Shown piece by piece: positions 9,706 to 20,664 of a stretch of DNA of 64,000 nt. The notes under the pieces were generated by a model that ran no database searches, was not told the origin of the DNA, and saw only the letters and a program-made list of their open reading frames with translations. Numbering within the stretch: the stretch's first letter is position 1; each line of letters begins with the position of its first letter. Source of the DNA: Metallyticus violacea (lineage: Eukaryota; Arthropoda; Insecta; Mantodea; Metallyticidae); the NCBI GenBank assembly GCA_030762175.1, contig CM060842.1:62122501-62186500 (forward strand), given 5' to 3'. The position numbers and the translations under genes were made by a program.

Positions 9706-11914
9706 TGCAGCAAATTGTGCACCTTTCCCTTTCGAGGTCCACATGAGGTAGAGACCTAGCATTCTTACTGCCGCTTATCAGTCATACCTTATGTAAACGT
9801 ATTGCAGATAAGGATGAACGTTGCAAGGTACAGTCTCTACTTTATAATACTTCCAGTATTAGACAACTCTCAAAGTGATAAATATACGAGCCAAAATTGC
9901 TCAACCTAAATTTATGTTCATCTGACAGAATTCGTTTTTGGAGTTACGAAGGGGAAAGGACAGAGGAACATGCAAATCAATGAAAACTTTTATCCAAATT
10001 AATGAACCACCATCATTTTGGATTTCCATGGTAAGGAATTAATGTTGTTCTATAATATTTCAAATAATAACGAATTTCACTAAATATTTTAGATATTTCC
10101 CGGAATTTCCCAAAATACCTTAACTTTTATGTTATTAATCTTCATGAGTTTAAGCCTTATTTGAGACTAATTAAAAATATTGGGTTTGTTCTATAGACAA
10201 GCTGTAAACACGTCTCATTTCCTCCAGACGTTATAGACCACTAAACTATATTCATAAACATGCTCATATTTGAAAGTGCAATTTCAATATGCTTCAGAAG
10301 ATGTTACAACAGCTACGTATATCGATTAATCCAAATAAGCAAACAATTTGAAAGATAATATGAAACAAAAGCGATAGATAAGATATTCTTTGAAAAGTAT
10401 TCAGTAAGAACCAAGAAAATGTAATTATAGAAAAAACAAGATACAGTAAGTATCACACCTTAATTATCTTGGTGGTGGCGTAATTACTTGTATTCATAAA
10501 GCATTTCAATGCAGTTTTAAGAACAGTCAAAGCAAAACCAAGAAAAGATACGCAATTAAATCCTACCTAAGCCTTGGAAAACTCATAATTGACGTAAATA
10601 AGGTACTTATTGGAATCGTATCCGATAGAAGTAATTGAAACAGGGAAAAAAAAAAAATAAATAAAATAAGTTGATGCAACAAACGAAAAGCATGACAGAA
10701 TCTACATCAGCCCAAAGGTAAGAATTTAATTGGCTTACCAAGGAAATAATGGCGACAAGTGAGACTCCTAACATATGTTTCCTAGTACAAGGAAAAGACA
10801 TTTCTGCAATCTTTCTGTTTTGTTACAAACAGATACAGCAAATTTGAAATTCCTAATATTTCAATCACACTTGTCATTAAACGTGGAAAATAGTGTATAT
10901 ATACGGACGATACAGAGAAAGAACTAGACATTGTGTGTGAAACAAAAACATTTTCAAAGAAATTAACATATTTTTAATTTTATCACTAGACACAAATAAT
11001 AATAACATATGAACAAACCTACTTTTTATTTTTAAACTAAATACGATTAAAAGTCCTAATGAACAAGAGCTATGTTTAAAAATCTTCAATGAAATCCGAT
11101 GAATATCAGATAATAAAATTCCTGAGCATGTTGTCGTAAAATGTAATTACTTGCTGATACATTTACAAACTAGAGTAGCATCGATATCTAAGCAATACCA
11201 TCTAATCTAAAAACAGAGAGAAAGAGGGAGGGGGCGAAAGAAGAACGATTCCAGGAGAAACTGTGTATTATATATAAAATAAATTTTAACCACTTGACTA
11301 AATAATTATATATAAATAACTATTCATTATATAAAATACAATTTGCTCATTCCGCTACGCAATTGGAAGTGGATTTAGCGGACGGGAACTTAATGCGTAA
11401 TGACCTCACCACCTACCAAAGGATTCATAGCGCAAATTCTCAGTTATGAGACATGCCTCAATCCTTTTTCAATAAATTTTGGGAACACTCGCCACTTCCC
11501 GAATACTTAACTGCCTCCCGGATATTTTATTTAATATCTACAGGATTTTATTTTAGATACAGCGATACTTTTATATGGATGGAGATGAAGCTGCTGAGTG
11601 GCTCTACACGCTGAAAGATACTTGCTAGCTAATCATGTTAACGACTTTCAAGGAAAAGTTTCTAATCAATATTCTATTTCATTAAGCTTCTTCTGTGCTA
11701 AAACTCGGTTATTTTGGTCTCGGCTTATTGTTAATGAGCGCCTTGGGTTCGAACTTTGTTCACCAATATGAAAATTACACTAGCAGGATGAAAATCTTAC
11801 TTCAGAAAATTTAGCATGAAATTATCTCCTGCAGTACTTGAACGGTTTCTTTTGCTCGTAATAATCATAATAATTATTCTTGTCCTACTGTATATCTCAC
11901 TTTCGGCACGCACA
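9706..11914. other. Unassigned A+T-rich DNA
   Basis: This holds an A-run near 10645-10657 and a purine-rich patch near 11210-11250. No gene, tRNA or mobile-element signature was recognised. Confidence 0.6.
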
Positions 11915-11923
11915 AATATACAG

Positions 11924-12152
11924 TGACTGCCTCCGTGGTTTAGTGGTAGTGTTGGTGGCTACTAATCCAGACATCCTGGGTTCGAATCCTGATTATTTCC
12001 AGCCTTGTCGATAAGGGATTTTTTAATGAGTTTTTCCTTACCCTGAGAAGCTGAATGCCAGATATCTTTAAGGTTACAAGGACTCAAGCTCATCATTAAT
12101 TCATTTCATTTCTTTCATCCCTACAGATTTACACCTGCAGTGTTCAGTCCAT
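11924..12152 (+). mobile_element. SINE C copy with short target duplication
   Basis: The tRNA-like head has an A-box-like tggtttagtggtagtgttgg and a B-box gggttcgaatcc (about 11979-11990). The body continues through ccttaccctgagaagctgaa to a tail ending near 12152. A 9-bp direct repeat, aatatacag, flanks it at 11915-11923 and 12153-12161. A second, diverged copy in the opposite orientation at 6495-6709 defines the family. Confidence 0.88.
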
Positions 12153-12170
12153 AATATACAGAAGTCGCGA

Positions 12171-12601
12171 AAAATAAAGTAAACTATTAACATTGTAACA
12201 AATTAACAGTAATTATAAAAGCAGAAAAGAATAAAACACTAAGAGAAAGTCACACTTGTAATCGCTATATTTCAAACTACTAGAGTTCTTCTATGTCAAG
12301 AAGACAAGTTTACTAGAACTCTAGTAGTTCGAAATATAGCGATTACAAGTGTGACTTTCTCTTAGTGTTTTATTCTTTTCTGCTTTTATAATTACTGTTA
12401 ATTTATATATATAGTTAATTTATATATATTTATATATAAATTAACATTTTATTATGTCTAGCTTCTTGCCATTGAAGAACTCCAGTAGTTCGAAATATAA
12501 AAAAAGCAATTTCAAGTGTGACTTTATCTAAGTGTTTGATCCTTTTCTGCCTTTATTATTACTGTTAATTTGTTACATTGTTAATAGTGTTTCTTTATTT
12601 G
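12171..12601. mobile_element. Foldback-type element with long inverted arms and an internal near-perfect palindrome
   Basis: The left arm (about 12171-12292) pairs with two right-hand inverted copies. The inner copy (12316-12403) matches the left arm at 12201-12288 over about 88 bases with a single mismatch, leaving a loop of about 27 bases. The outer copy (about 12474-12601) is clearly more diverged but extends to the outer end of the left arm (aataaagtaaactattaac versus its inverse). Between the two right-hand copies lies a TA-rich spacer (12404-12473). There is no coding capacity. The structure fits a foldback or MITE element in which the inner arm was copied later. Confidence 0.85.

Positions 12602-12606
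<5 letters not shown>

Positions 12607-12645
<39 letters not shown>
12607..12645 (+). repeat. (TA)n microsatellite
   Basis: The TA run begins six bases beyond the right arm of the foldback element. Confidence 0.95.
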
Positions 12646-12649
<4 letters not shown>

Positions 12650-14001
12650 GTCTTAACACCCACATCCTGCAGAAATGCAACTGAAAATTTAACTCTATTC
12701 TTACTGGGAATTGCGCGTCCATACATACATAAAAATGTATTATGGAAAGTAAATTGGGAACGTTATTCCTCGGATAACCTCATCTCATTACTATTGTTTA
12801 TTTCCAGCCAATAACGTTAATGGTCTAGAATATGTTACTGGTCAGAAACTTAGGCTTTTCTTGTGTGCCTCAGATGAAATGTAAACATCACACATTATCA
12901 TTTCAAGAATGCTATTTATTCCCTTTTATGTTACAAAGACAATTTTTACGTTTTCACATCATCTAATCTAACCTACCATACTGTAGATAAATGCATTATA
13001 TGAACAGATGAACTGAGAAATAAAGTGGCACAGTTATTCAGCAGGGTCTCTAAAGACAGGTGCCAAAGATGCCAAATCTGGACTGGCTTAGCAAAAGACA
13101 AGCAAAGGGTGACTATCTTGATTCCTTTAGTAGTAACTGCGGAATTTAACAGGAAAGTGAATATGACTATTGAACAAATGGCCTGTAACTGAATTTTGGT
13201 GATTTTTTATTAATTCGAACCCGGGAGTTTTTCATGTTAGTGCTCACTTTTAAGTAAAGCTGCCATTCTGAGCATTATAATGATTCATTCATCGTCCTGC
13301 CAATCCAAAATTCAAAAAAATATGTTTTACTTTACTACTACCAATCACGGAGTTTCACACTAAAATTTTTAAGCAAAAGCAGCAATAGATTCTCACTAAA
13401 CAAATGCTTTATAGTTACTTAAACACTTGGTCCTAGTACATGGAAAATTGGCCAGATATACTAAAACATGGGCATACAAACAGAAGTTGCATAGCAGTTT
13501 TTAAAGGAAAAGACACCGGCCAGTTTATTTTAATACAGTACATTCCGTGCAGGAATGAGGGTAAAAGTCGACTCTAATGAGATCCCATTTCGCAAAGCTC
13601 CCCGCGCGATGTGTCAGTTTCCACTGTAACACCGGATGACAGCGAGAGTTTTTACTGTCAGTGACATTTCAAATACGTCGTTGTGGCATTTACAAACGAC
13701 ATGACTGCGTCAGTAAGGGAAACCAGCTTGTGACTGTGTCAAAAGGCCAGTTGCCGCGGTCTGTGTATTCCAAACAATGAAAGCTGTCAGGTTGTTCATG
13801 TAAGCACAAAACAAAATTTTGCACTCTACCTGTTCATTTAAACACAGTGCTTTGTTACTCCGCTGTTCTCTCATACCCAAAAACGTTGTGCAAAAAATAG
13901 TACAGTATGACCGCGATTTTCGCTTTAGTTCTTTTCTTCCTTGAACATTATAAGTGCAGTTAAAACAACGACTGCCTGGATTGTGTGGAATGCCATTAAA
14001 C
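12646..14001. other. Unassigned DNA
   Basis: No gene was recognised. The part around 13540-13780 is less A+T-rich than its surroundings and may be an unidentified repeat, but no second copy was found in the window. Confidence 0.55.
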
Positions 14002-14021
14002 TATATATATATATATATATA
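14002..14021 (+). repeat. Short (TA)n microsatellite
   Basis: Ten TA units are followed by an A-rich and CA-rich segment. Confidence 0.93.
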
Positions 14022-14699
14022 AAACCACACACACAAAAGAAAAATTCTTCTGCCTTACATTACATAAATTATAAGAAACATTGTTCTTGTTATTTCCAAT
14101 AAAGTAAAACGGTACACTGCTGCTCCTAGCATGAGAAAAAGAGCATTCGGGATAAATGCACCTGGTGAAAGGTGAATAAAAGTCTGTAGTTGTACGTTTT
14201 AAAGTTGTCCTATGTGATATTTGCTTTTATTTGCAATGTTCTACAATTTCACTACAATACAAAACTTTATAATAAGCCGGAAAAGTGCACATTTTGAAAA
14301 TGTTGGATATAAAATTTTGCCTGTAATCTATTTTTTAAATATTTCCTGGGCTCCTCGAGTATTTTCCGAGGAGTTTATTTTTTACATTTTTCGTGCAATA
14401 TCACCCGATTATTTTTCTGTTAGAGAGACACGTATGTACACTCTTTGAAAAAAATAAAAAGTCACCTCTTAAACGCAATATTATTCTAATCATAAGTCCG
14501 ACTCATGGTAGCGCGCGGTTCACAAGGTAACCGGCATGGTTGTGCAGTTGGTTACATGACTTGCACTAAAGACGCCATTTAGTATGAGTGTTCTGTTAGC
14601 TCTGTGGCAGAGTGTGCAGTGATGACGCTCGGGACTGCAGCCTGCAGCCTAATGGATTAGTGATTTCCGCCCTGCGTGTATGGATAATTAAAGCACTCA
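14022..14699. other. Unassigned DNA
   Basis: A 75-codon open frame at 14221-14448 has no recognisable domain. The right part (14500-14699) is less A+T-rich and may belong to the inverted-repeat structure that follows. Confidence 0.5.
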
Positions 14700-15182
14700 C
14701 TTCAGTGATTTAACGTGACGGATTGCGCTGCGATTGGCACAAGTCATGCCTCCTTTCACGAAGGACTGTGGAGAAAATCGACGGCAAGTGACTAGTCTAT
14801 ACCGTGAACATATCTGCAGCCACGACACGATAAACAGTAGATATGTGTGTATTGACGGAACTTCCTAATTCATAACAAGAAACACAGTTTCAGTTTTAGT
14901 CTCGTAACATGAAAGTTATGTTACAATTAGATCAAGTTTTTTTTTTAATCTGCATAAATTTTCTACATTATTCTTAATTGAACAATTGGTCCTTTTTTCA
15001 TCCCTCTTGCACTAACTTTAATTCTAACATTGCTTTCATATGTTAGGAATGTGACTGTAGATACATTCACGGAATAGACTAGTGTCAAATTGCCGTCGGT
15101 TTTCTCCGCCGTCCTCCGCTGCCCTTTGTGAAAGGAGGAGTGGCTTGTGCCAATCGCAGCGCTATCCGTAACGTTTAAGTCT
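14700..15182. repeat. Large diverged inverted repeat (possible non-autonomous DNA element)
   Basis: The left arm (about 14700-14823) and the right arm (about 15049-15182) are inverted copies. The clearest block is gcgctgcgattggcacaag at 14725-14743, exactly inverted at 15144-15162. Similarity then runs through the cctcctttcac block, the gagaaaa-cgacggcaa block and the gactagtctat block, with small indels. The roughly 225-base spacer is A+T-rich. The outer limits are uncertain and weaker similarity may extend further out. No target duplication or coding capacity was seen. Confidence 0.75.
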
Positions 15183-16139
15183 GCAGTAAACACTCGCTGC
15201 GTGCGCTTATAAATACAGCGTTTACGAGCGTCCCCGAAGTTCTCCGACGGACACAACCATCTGGCGATGATTTTTTTTTTGGGGGGGGGGGTGTCAAAAA
15301 TACATTCTTTTGGTTACAATTCATTCCTAAGAGCACCCAAGTTAGGTTAGGTTAGAACAGGCGATGAAGGACGACGTATGTGTGTTATAATACAAGTGTT
15401 ATGTAAAAGCTGCGATTATATCAGGGTGTTTTTATTCCTATGGTCACAGGATGTACTTTTCCTATTTACCGAATGGACACATTTTTCTTGCACGCCATAT
15501 TTCCGGGATGCGTGATGACTTTATAATGTTGATTAATAGCTTGATGAAATGCATATTCAAAGGACATATTTTGTGGGTGAAAATCTTGGGAAACTACTGC
15601 TAACTACCCATAATTAATAATGCTTATTACATATTCTATTCTAGCACTATATACGCGCGAACATAATTGGCATTGGCATTTTTAATAAGTAACGCATCCT
15701 TTCTGTTAAATGAAATGGAACTTTTATCACGCCAAATCCTACATCGGAATGTTTTATATAAAAACAAAGCGTCTCTAAAGCTACTACCGTGTGAGCTATG
15801 ACATCATTCCAAATTTCATTATACTTCCTCTTTCAAGAGAATATATTCCAGTATCGCTATGTAGTATTTCATTTGTTTTACAGATATGTTACTGTGGTCA
15901 ATTGCTCATTGACCTCAACAAATGCAGATAAACACAAAATCATAGGAAGGCAACGGTTGGATTTTTAAGCTTCCCTTGTTTAGATAGTAAAACATGGATG
16001 ACCCATTTTTAAAAAAGTTCTCCATTTGCTTTTGACTAAAAAATTCTGCGCAGAGTTCATTGTAATTTTTCTAAATGCATTCAAAAATACAAAGAGTAAC
16101 AAATAAATAAATAACTGAATTCTAAAAAGAAATTCAAAA
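15183..16139. other. Unassigned DNA with a T/G homopolymer junction
   Basis: A T-run followed directly by a G-run lies at 15271-15291. A short telomere-like gttaggttaggttag lies at 15341-15355. No gene was recognised. Confidence 0.55.
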
Positions 16140-16440
16140 TCCAGCGGAGTAGCACAGGTACTCGCGTTCAAGGTGATTCCGGGCTCAAGTCCCTTGGGCC
16201 AACCACCCTGACCTTTGGTTTTCCGGGTCACTTTGGCGAATCTGGAAAGATTATTTTTTGTTTCCACAAATTTTCCGCTTTCCTATTTCATATACTTTCA
16301 TTGCATTGGTTCTGTTAAAGGAAAGTGTTAAGAGGATGTGGGTGGTGCGGTGACAGTGGCTTGCGCTTTGAGCGACTGAACTGCTTGGAAGGGGTCCGCA
16401 TGGGAGGTTCTATCTGGAAACTGTGTCAGGAACTTTGTCT
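16140..16440 (+). mobile_element. SINE D copy, diverged
   Basis: The plus strand shows a tRNA-like head with a B-box-like gggctcaagtccc at 16183-16195, then the ggttttccgggtcacttt block corresponding to the minus strand of the copy at 4200-4682. Further on, gtgcggtgacagtggcttgc (about 16347-16366) corresponds to the cgcggtgtgacgatggcttg block of that copy. The 3' part is shorter than in the best copy. It is followed about 35 bases later by SINE A. Confidence 0.7.
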
Positions 16441-16475
16441 ATATCTGTCCCTTACAATTCAATAAGTCTAAAAAT

Positions 16476-16770
16476 CGGATCCCAGTGATGTAGTGATAAC
16501 CATACTTGCCTCCTAAACCCAAGGTCGCGGGTTCGATCCCGGCCAGGACAAATGGATTTTTTTGGGCGTAAAAATCCTAAAAATTCCTTCGGAAAGGAAG
16601 TAAAGATGTGGGTCCCGTGTCGTACATTTACGGCACGATAAAGAACCTCAAGCCTGAAAAATGAGGCTTCTGAGCAAAATTTGTCGGCCGTTTCACGCCC
16701 TGATTAGAATGGGCCGCTGATGACTTGAGATGCTAAAAAGCGTCCATAAATAAAGAAAATATAGAAAAAA
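16476..16770 (+). mobile_element. SINE A copy, near full length
   Basis: The head contains gtagtgataaccatacttgc and the B-box-like gggttcgatccc (16529-16540). The body keeps cccgtgtcgtacatttacgg and gagcaaaatttgtcggccg, and the 3' end has gacttgagatgctaaaaagc plus an A-rich tail. Imperfect flanking repeats, aagtctaaaaat (16464-16475) and aggtcttaaaat (16771-16782), probably represent an aged target duplication. Confidence 0.9.
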
Positions 16771-16782
16771 AGGTCTTAAAAT

Positions 16783-19097
16783 ATATATAATGCTACAAAA
16801 AAAAAATAAGACTGTATAAGAACAAACGATTCAACAAAACAGTAGCTTTTGAGACCGGAGATGCCAGAACTGAAGTTCTCAAAAAAGCAAAGTATCTTGC
16901 TTCTGTCCTGAAAATTAGAAAATTTAAAATAAAAAACGAAGAGGGAAAAGAATATTGCAATAGTATTAAGAGGAAAGTAAAACATAGAAAGGTCAAATTC
17001 GATCTCTGTAGAATTATATCACACATTTAAACAGCAACTGCAAAGAAAGGATACTATATAATTGTTTGCAAGCGTTTAACGCCCCGCAACTGCCAATGTC
17101 TTTTGAGATGAAGAATGGAATGAATGATATAAGAGTACAAATGAGTTCAAAGTCGTAATGGCCTGAAGTTACACGATATTCATCTTTACAGAATAAGAGA
17201 AATTTCCGGAAACAAAATCAACTACGTAAATGTGCCCACCCTGAGTCAAACTGGGCCACCAATTAAACGCCATATTTGCTGGCATCTGTGCCTCTGCGGT
17301 TGTGCTGAAGAAAACCGTCATTATTATCACAGTCGTAATCATAATTATAGTAGTACTAAACCATCTGTAAAGGTGTATTACTGCACTGTCCACTGTTAAA
17401 AAGAAATTAAAATAATTGCAAAACAGTTCATAGTTTTGGTACGAATGAAGTCGGTTCTTTATTGGAACAGGCTACACTTTTTCCAGTTTTCCCCTCTCTC
17501 TAAAAGGGCGAATGTCAAGATAAACGGCCTTTCCTTCGGTTTTGAGAGTCAGTTATACTGAAAACGGTTAATGCACCCATCATTCTTTCGGCAATCCTTT
17601 GCAACGATAAAAGTTTAAAGAGGAACTGGAGGCAGAAAACTTTGCTATGGTGCTAAAGCAATAAAGCACGGCCTGTATCCATTTGAAAACACGGATAACG
17701 TAGAGTAGAGTGTATACAAAACCCATAACTTTATGTTGAAATATCACGGGGAATAAATACATTTGAGAAGATCCTTACAAAACTCTAGTGCCTCTTCCCG
17801 GATGTTGTTCACAAATTATCTCGGCATTCAGGGTATTTACTACCTATAACCTTTTAACCCCAAGAATCATTTAATACCACCTTTATTATCCAGTACTTAA
17901 AATTTATTAACCAGCCTCTAACTCTCTCTCTTCTTTTTCTCCATGACAAGGGGTATGTATGCACATCAGTGCAGTGTAGTAGGAAAGGGCAAGGTTCACG
18001 CATGCGCGTAAGTGTTCGTGTTTCTGAGATAGTGGAACGTGCAATTTAATGCAGGGTTTCAAGACTGAAAAAAATGATCTAGTTTCTCAGACATACCTTG
18101 AGAAGAGAAAGAAAAGCTAAGAATGAAGCAAGAAAACGAAAGTTATCTGCACCTTGTGCAAGAATAAAAAAGGCAATTTCCAGAAAGATTCGCCTCCTTT
18201 TTACTTTTTGAGGAGAGGTGGAATGTGATCTGCCGTTACAAAAGAATTACAGAGTTGTACTTGCAAAAAGGAAGAAGCTTTTTCAAAACTTTCCGAGAAC
18301 CGTTGAAATAATCATCAGAGCTCAGGAAACAGTACAGACAATGACAGAATCCATCTCATATTAAGATTCGATAAATTTAATTTTCGTAGTAGGTAATATA
18401 AAAAGTAAATGGGGGAAATATCGCGATAACCAGTGCTCGGTTATTTTACTTGAGGCATCAATTGCATTTCTTCCAGATTCAATTTAAAATGTCTATATTT
18501 TTTCTATACTACAAATGACATATTTGGCTCATGAACATTTCGCCACTGTATGTATGGTGTGCTTTTTTCTGTCAATCTTTGTGCACATAACATTTTCTTA
18601 CATATATTATTTAATAGAATTCAAAAATCCATATTTTGCTTAGATTTGGTTTCTGTTTCCACTTCATAGAAATGTAAAACATATGAAAAATTAAAAATAT
18701 AGCTAATATATTAAGATTTATCTTTGTTATCATAGTTAATGGTTTATTAAAACAAGTAAAATACATATTTATAAACTTTTATAATCTCCCCAGATAACAC
18801 AAGCTATTTTTAGGAAAGAGGAACTTAAGAAAGCTATAACTTTTCGTAAATACTAGTACATGTAAAGATATTTACCTTTAGGATATCAAACCTATAGGCA
18901 TAAATAGCAAAATGCATCTTATAAAACTCCAAGCTGTAACATTAATTGTGAGATTACTCATTAAATGCTGCAAAATGAATCGCAGCCGTTCTTTGTGGAA
19001 GTGAAAATTCGGCGTTGATAAAAGTTACAAAGTATAAAGGAAATTGAAATTAAATTGTTAAAAGCAGTCGTTGAAATACGTCAATCTGTTTTACATG
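16783..19097. other. Unassigned DNA
   Basis: Several 60-77 codon open frames on the minus strand (16776-17026, 17169-17393, 17580-17762) have no recognisable domain and are mostly A+T-driven hydrophobic peptides. No mobile-element signature was recognised. Confidence 0.55.
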
Positions 19098-19359
19098 AGG
19101 GTAAGTCAAAAAGTAAGTTTCCGTAATTTATTACTCCAAAACAAACGCACGAAGTTTGCTGCAACTTGTATACCGGCTAGTGTGACGTCCCACTACAGCA
19201 GCATAAACAGTTAACAAAATGGCATGGATACTGAATGAGAGGTAGAGGGGAAATGCGCACATTTCTGTAGTCAGAAAATACGGAACCTCTTGCGAACATC
19301 CACCGTTAAAGATATGCAACACGTTCCCAACCCACCACTGTTTTAATTGCTTGGGAATG

Positions 19360-19392
<33 letters not shown>

Positions 19393-19549
19393 GGAGGAAA
19401 AAAACTGATTTGCAAATACTTGAATAACTTAAATTAAGTGGGAAAAATAAAAGGATAGTTTTGAGATGAAAAATGTACTTTTTTTATGTTTGGCCTATTT
19501 TACCCGTTCACCTACAAAAAATTAGAAAACTCACTTTTTGACTTACCCT
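19098..19549. mobile_element. 452-bp DNA element with mariner-like inverted ends
   Basis: The left end (19098-19120) begins agggtaagtcaaaaagtaag and the right end (19528-19549), reverse-complemented, begins agggtaagtcaaaaagtgag, with one mismatch over the compared arms. Inside, the plus strand around 19250-19320 reads, with a stop, like the N-terminal helix-turn-helix start of a mariner transposase (FL-SENTEPLANIHR). That similarity is from memory and weak. An internal TA microsatellite occupies 19363-19392. The element looks like an internally deleted, non-autonomous derivative. Confidence 0.8.
19363..19392 (+). repeat. (TA)n microsatellite inside the DNA element
   Basis: The TA run lies between the two inverted ends of the 19098-19549 element. 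Confidence 0.95.
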
Positions 19550-20126
19550 TAAAAACAATTCGTTTACAAATAAAAAAAAATTGTATTATAAAAATAGAAA
19601 AAAAAATTTTATGTCTTATCAAAGCTTTTACTGTAATTAATTAAAAGTTTGTATTATTTTTAAAAATGCAGTGTCATAAAAGAAACGCCCTACATTTATG
19701 AAGCATAATTGATAGCGTGTAAAAAATTCACCTACTTAAGTATAAATAAAATGAAATATCGGAGATCATTGCTGTTATCTTTCTTTCGTTTCCTTATTTT
19801 CATGGCATGTTTTTTTTTTCTTATCTCTACGTCCCTCCATAGAAACGGATACATGCATCTAAATTTTACTTATCTTTGTGAAAATCAATTACTTTAACTT
19901 TATACGTTTTAATATATTGGCAGAATTAGGTTAATTCATATGTAATACTCTTTTAAGTGTCATTGAGTATCCTTTACGTTTGATAAGAATGGAAAAACTC
20001 TCAGACTTGAAAATTCACTTTACAGTTCAGCTTGTAGCAACTGCGTTCATTAGTAACTGAGAGCATACTTTTATAAGAACTGCAACTATAGAAGATAAGT
20101 CGATATTCGTTTATTACTCAGTAGTT
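19550..20126. other. Unassigned A+T-rich DNA
   Basis: No gene or repeat was recognised. It contains several A- and T-runs. Confidence 0.6.
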
Positions 20127-20137
20127 TACCAGGCAAT

Positions 20138-20412
20138 CAATTTTAATAGTGTTTAAAGTCCATTTTAGCTACTCAGGTGGTGGACACTGATGATATATGA
20201 GCTGAAATGGTAAACTGCGAACTTCCCCCCCCCCTAAAGAAAGGAAACATTCCAGGCCTAAATTTAGGGCACCTCTCTGGCATTTGCTATTTATGAGGAT
20301 TGAGGAAAACCTGAAAAAAAAACTCAGTCAGGGAGGATGATCCTGGTAGGAATCGAACCCCAGACCTCCCACTCACGAGTCCGCGTCTTAACAACCTCAG
20401 GCACCCGTGGCG
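20138..20412 (-). mobile_element. SINE B copy with target duplication
   Basis: The flanking repeats are taccaggcaat (20127-20137) and tatcaggcaat (20413-20423), with one mismatch. The head is at the right and contains the reverse complement of ggggttcgattcc. The body includes the reverse complement of gccagagaggtgccctaaat, matching the gccggggagatacccta block of the other copies, and there is an internal C-run at 20225-20235. Confidence 0.9.
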
Positions 20413-20630
20413 TATCAGGCAATTATGACAACATACAATTAATATTAGTTGTTAGCTTGTAAATCACCGTTCATTGGTGTTGTCGATACGATAACCGTTT
20501 TCTGAGAGCTCTATGTAATATAGCCAGGCATTGAACTTTTCTTTGTTTTAAAAACATCTAAATTAGGCCTATATATCATTTTAATTAATTTTGAACTATT
20601 CGTACACTTATTTCATAACATTAACAAGGA

Positions 20631-20651
20631 CGCTCTTTAACATCTCAGGTA
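20631..20651 (-). mobile_element. 21-bp SINE A 3'-end fragment with target duplication
   Basis: The sequence gacgctctttaacatctcag plus one base is identical to the 3' end block of SINE A in reverse orientation. It is flanked by taacattaacaag (20618-20630) and taacattaataag (20652-20664), a 13-bp direct repeat with one mismatch. This is what an extremely 5'-truncated insertion by target-primed reverse transcription would leave. Confidence 0.8.
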
Positions 20652-20664
20652 ACATTAATAAGAA

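Noticed and set aside
11924..11995. Functional tRNA gene
   Set aside because: The A- and B-boxes are present, but stems do not pair well and the sequence continues into a repeated body shared with 6495-6709, so it is a SINE head. The same reasoning applies to the other tRNA-like heads.
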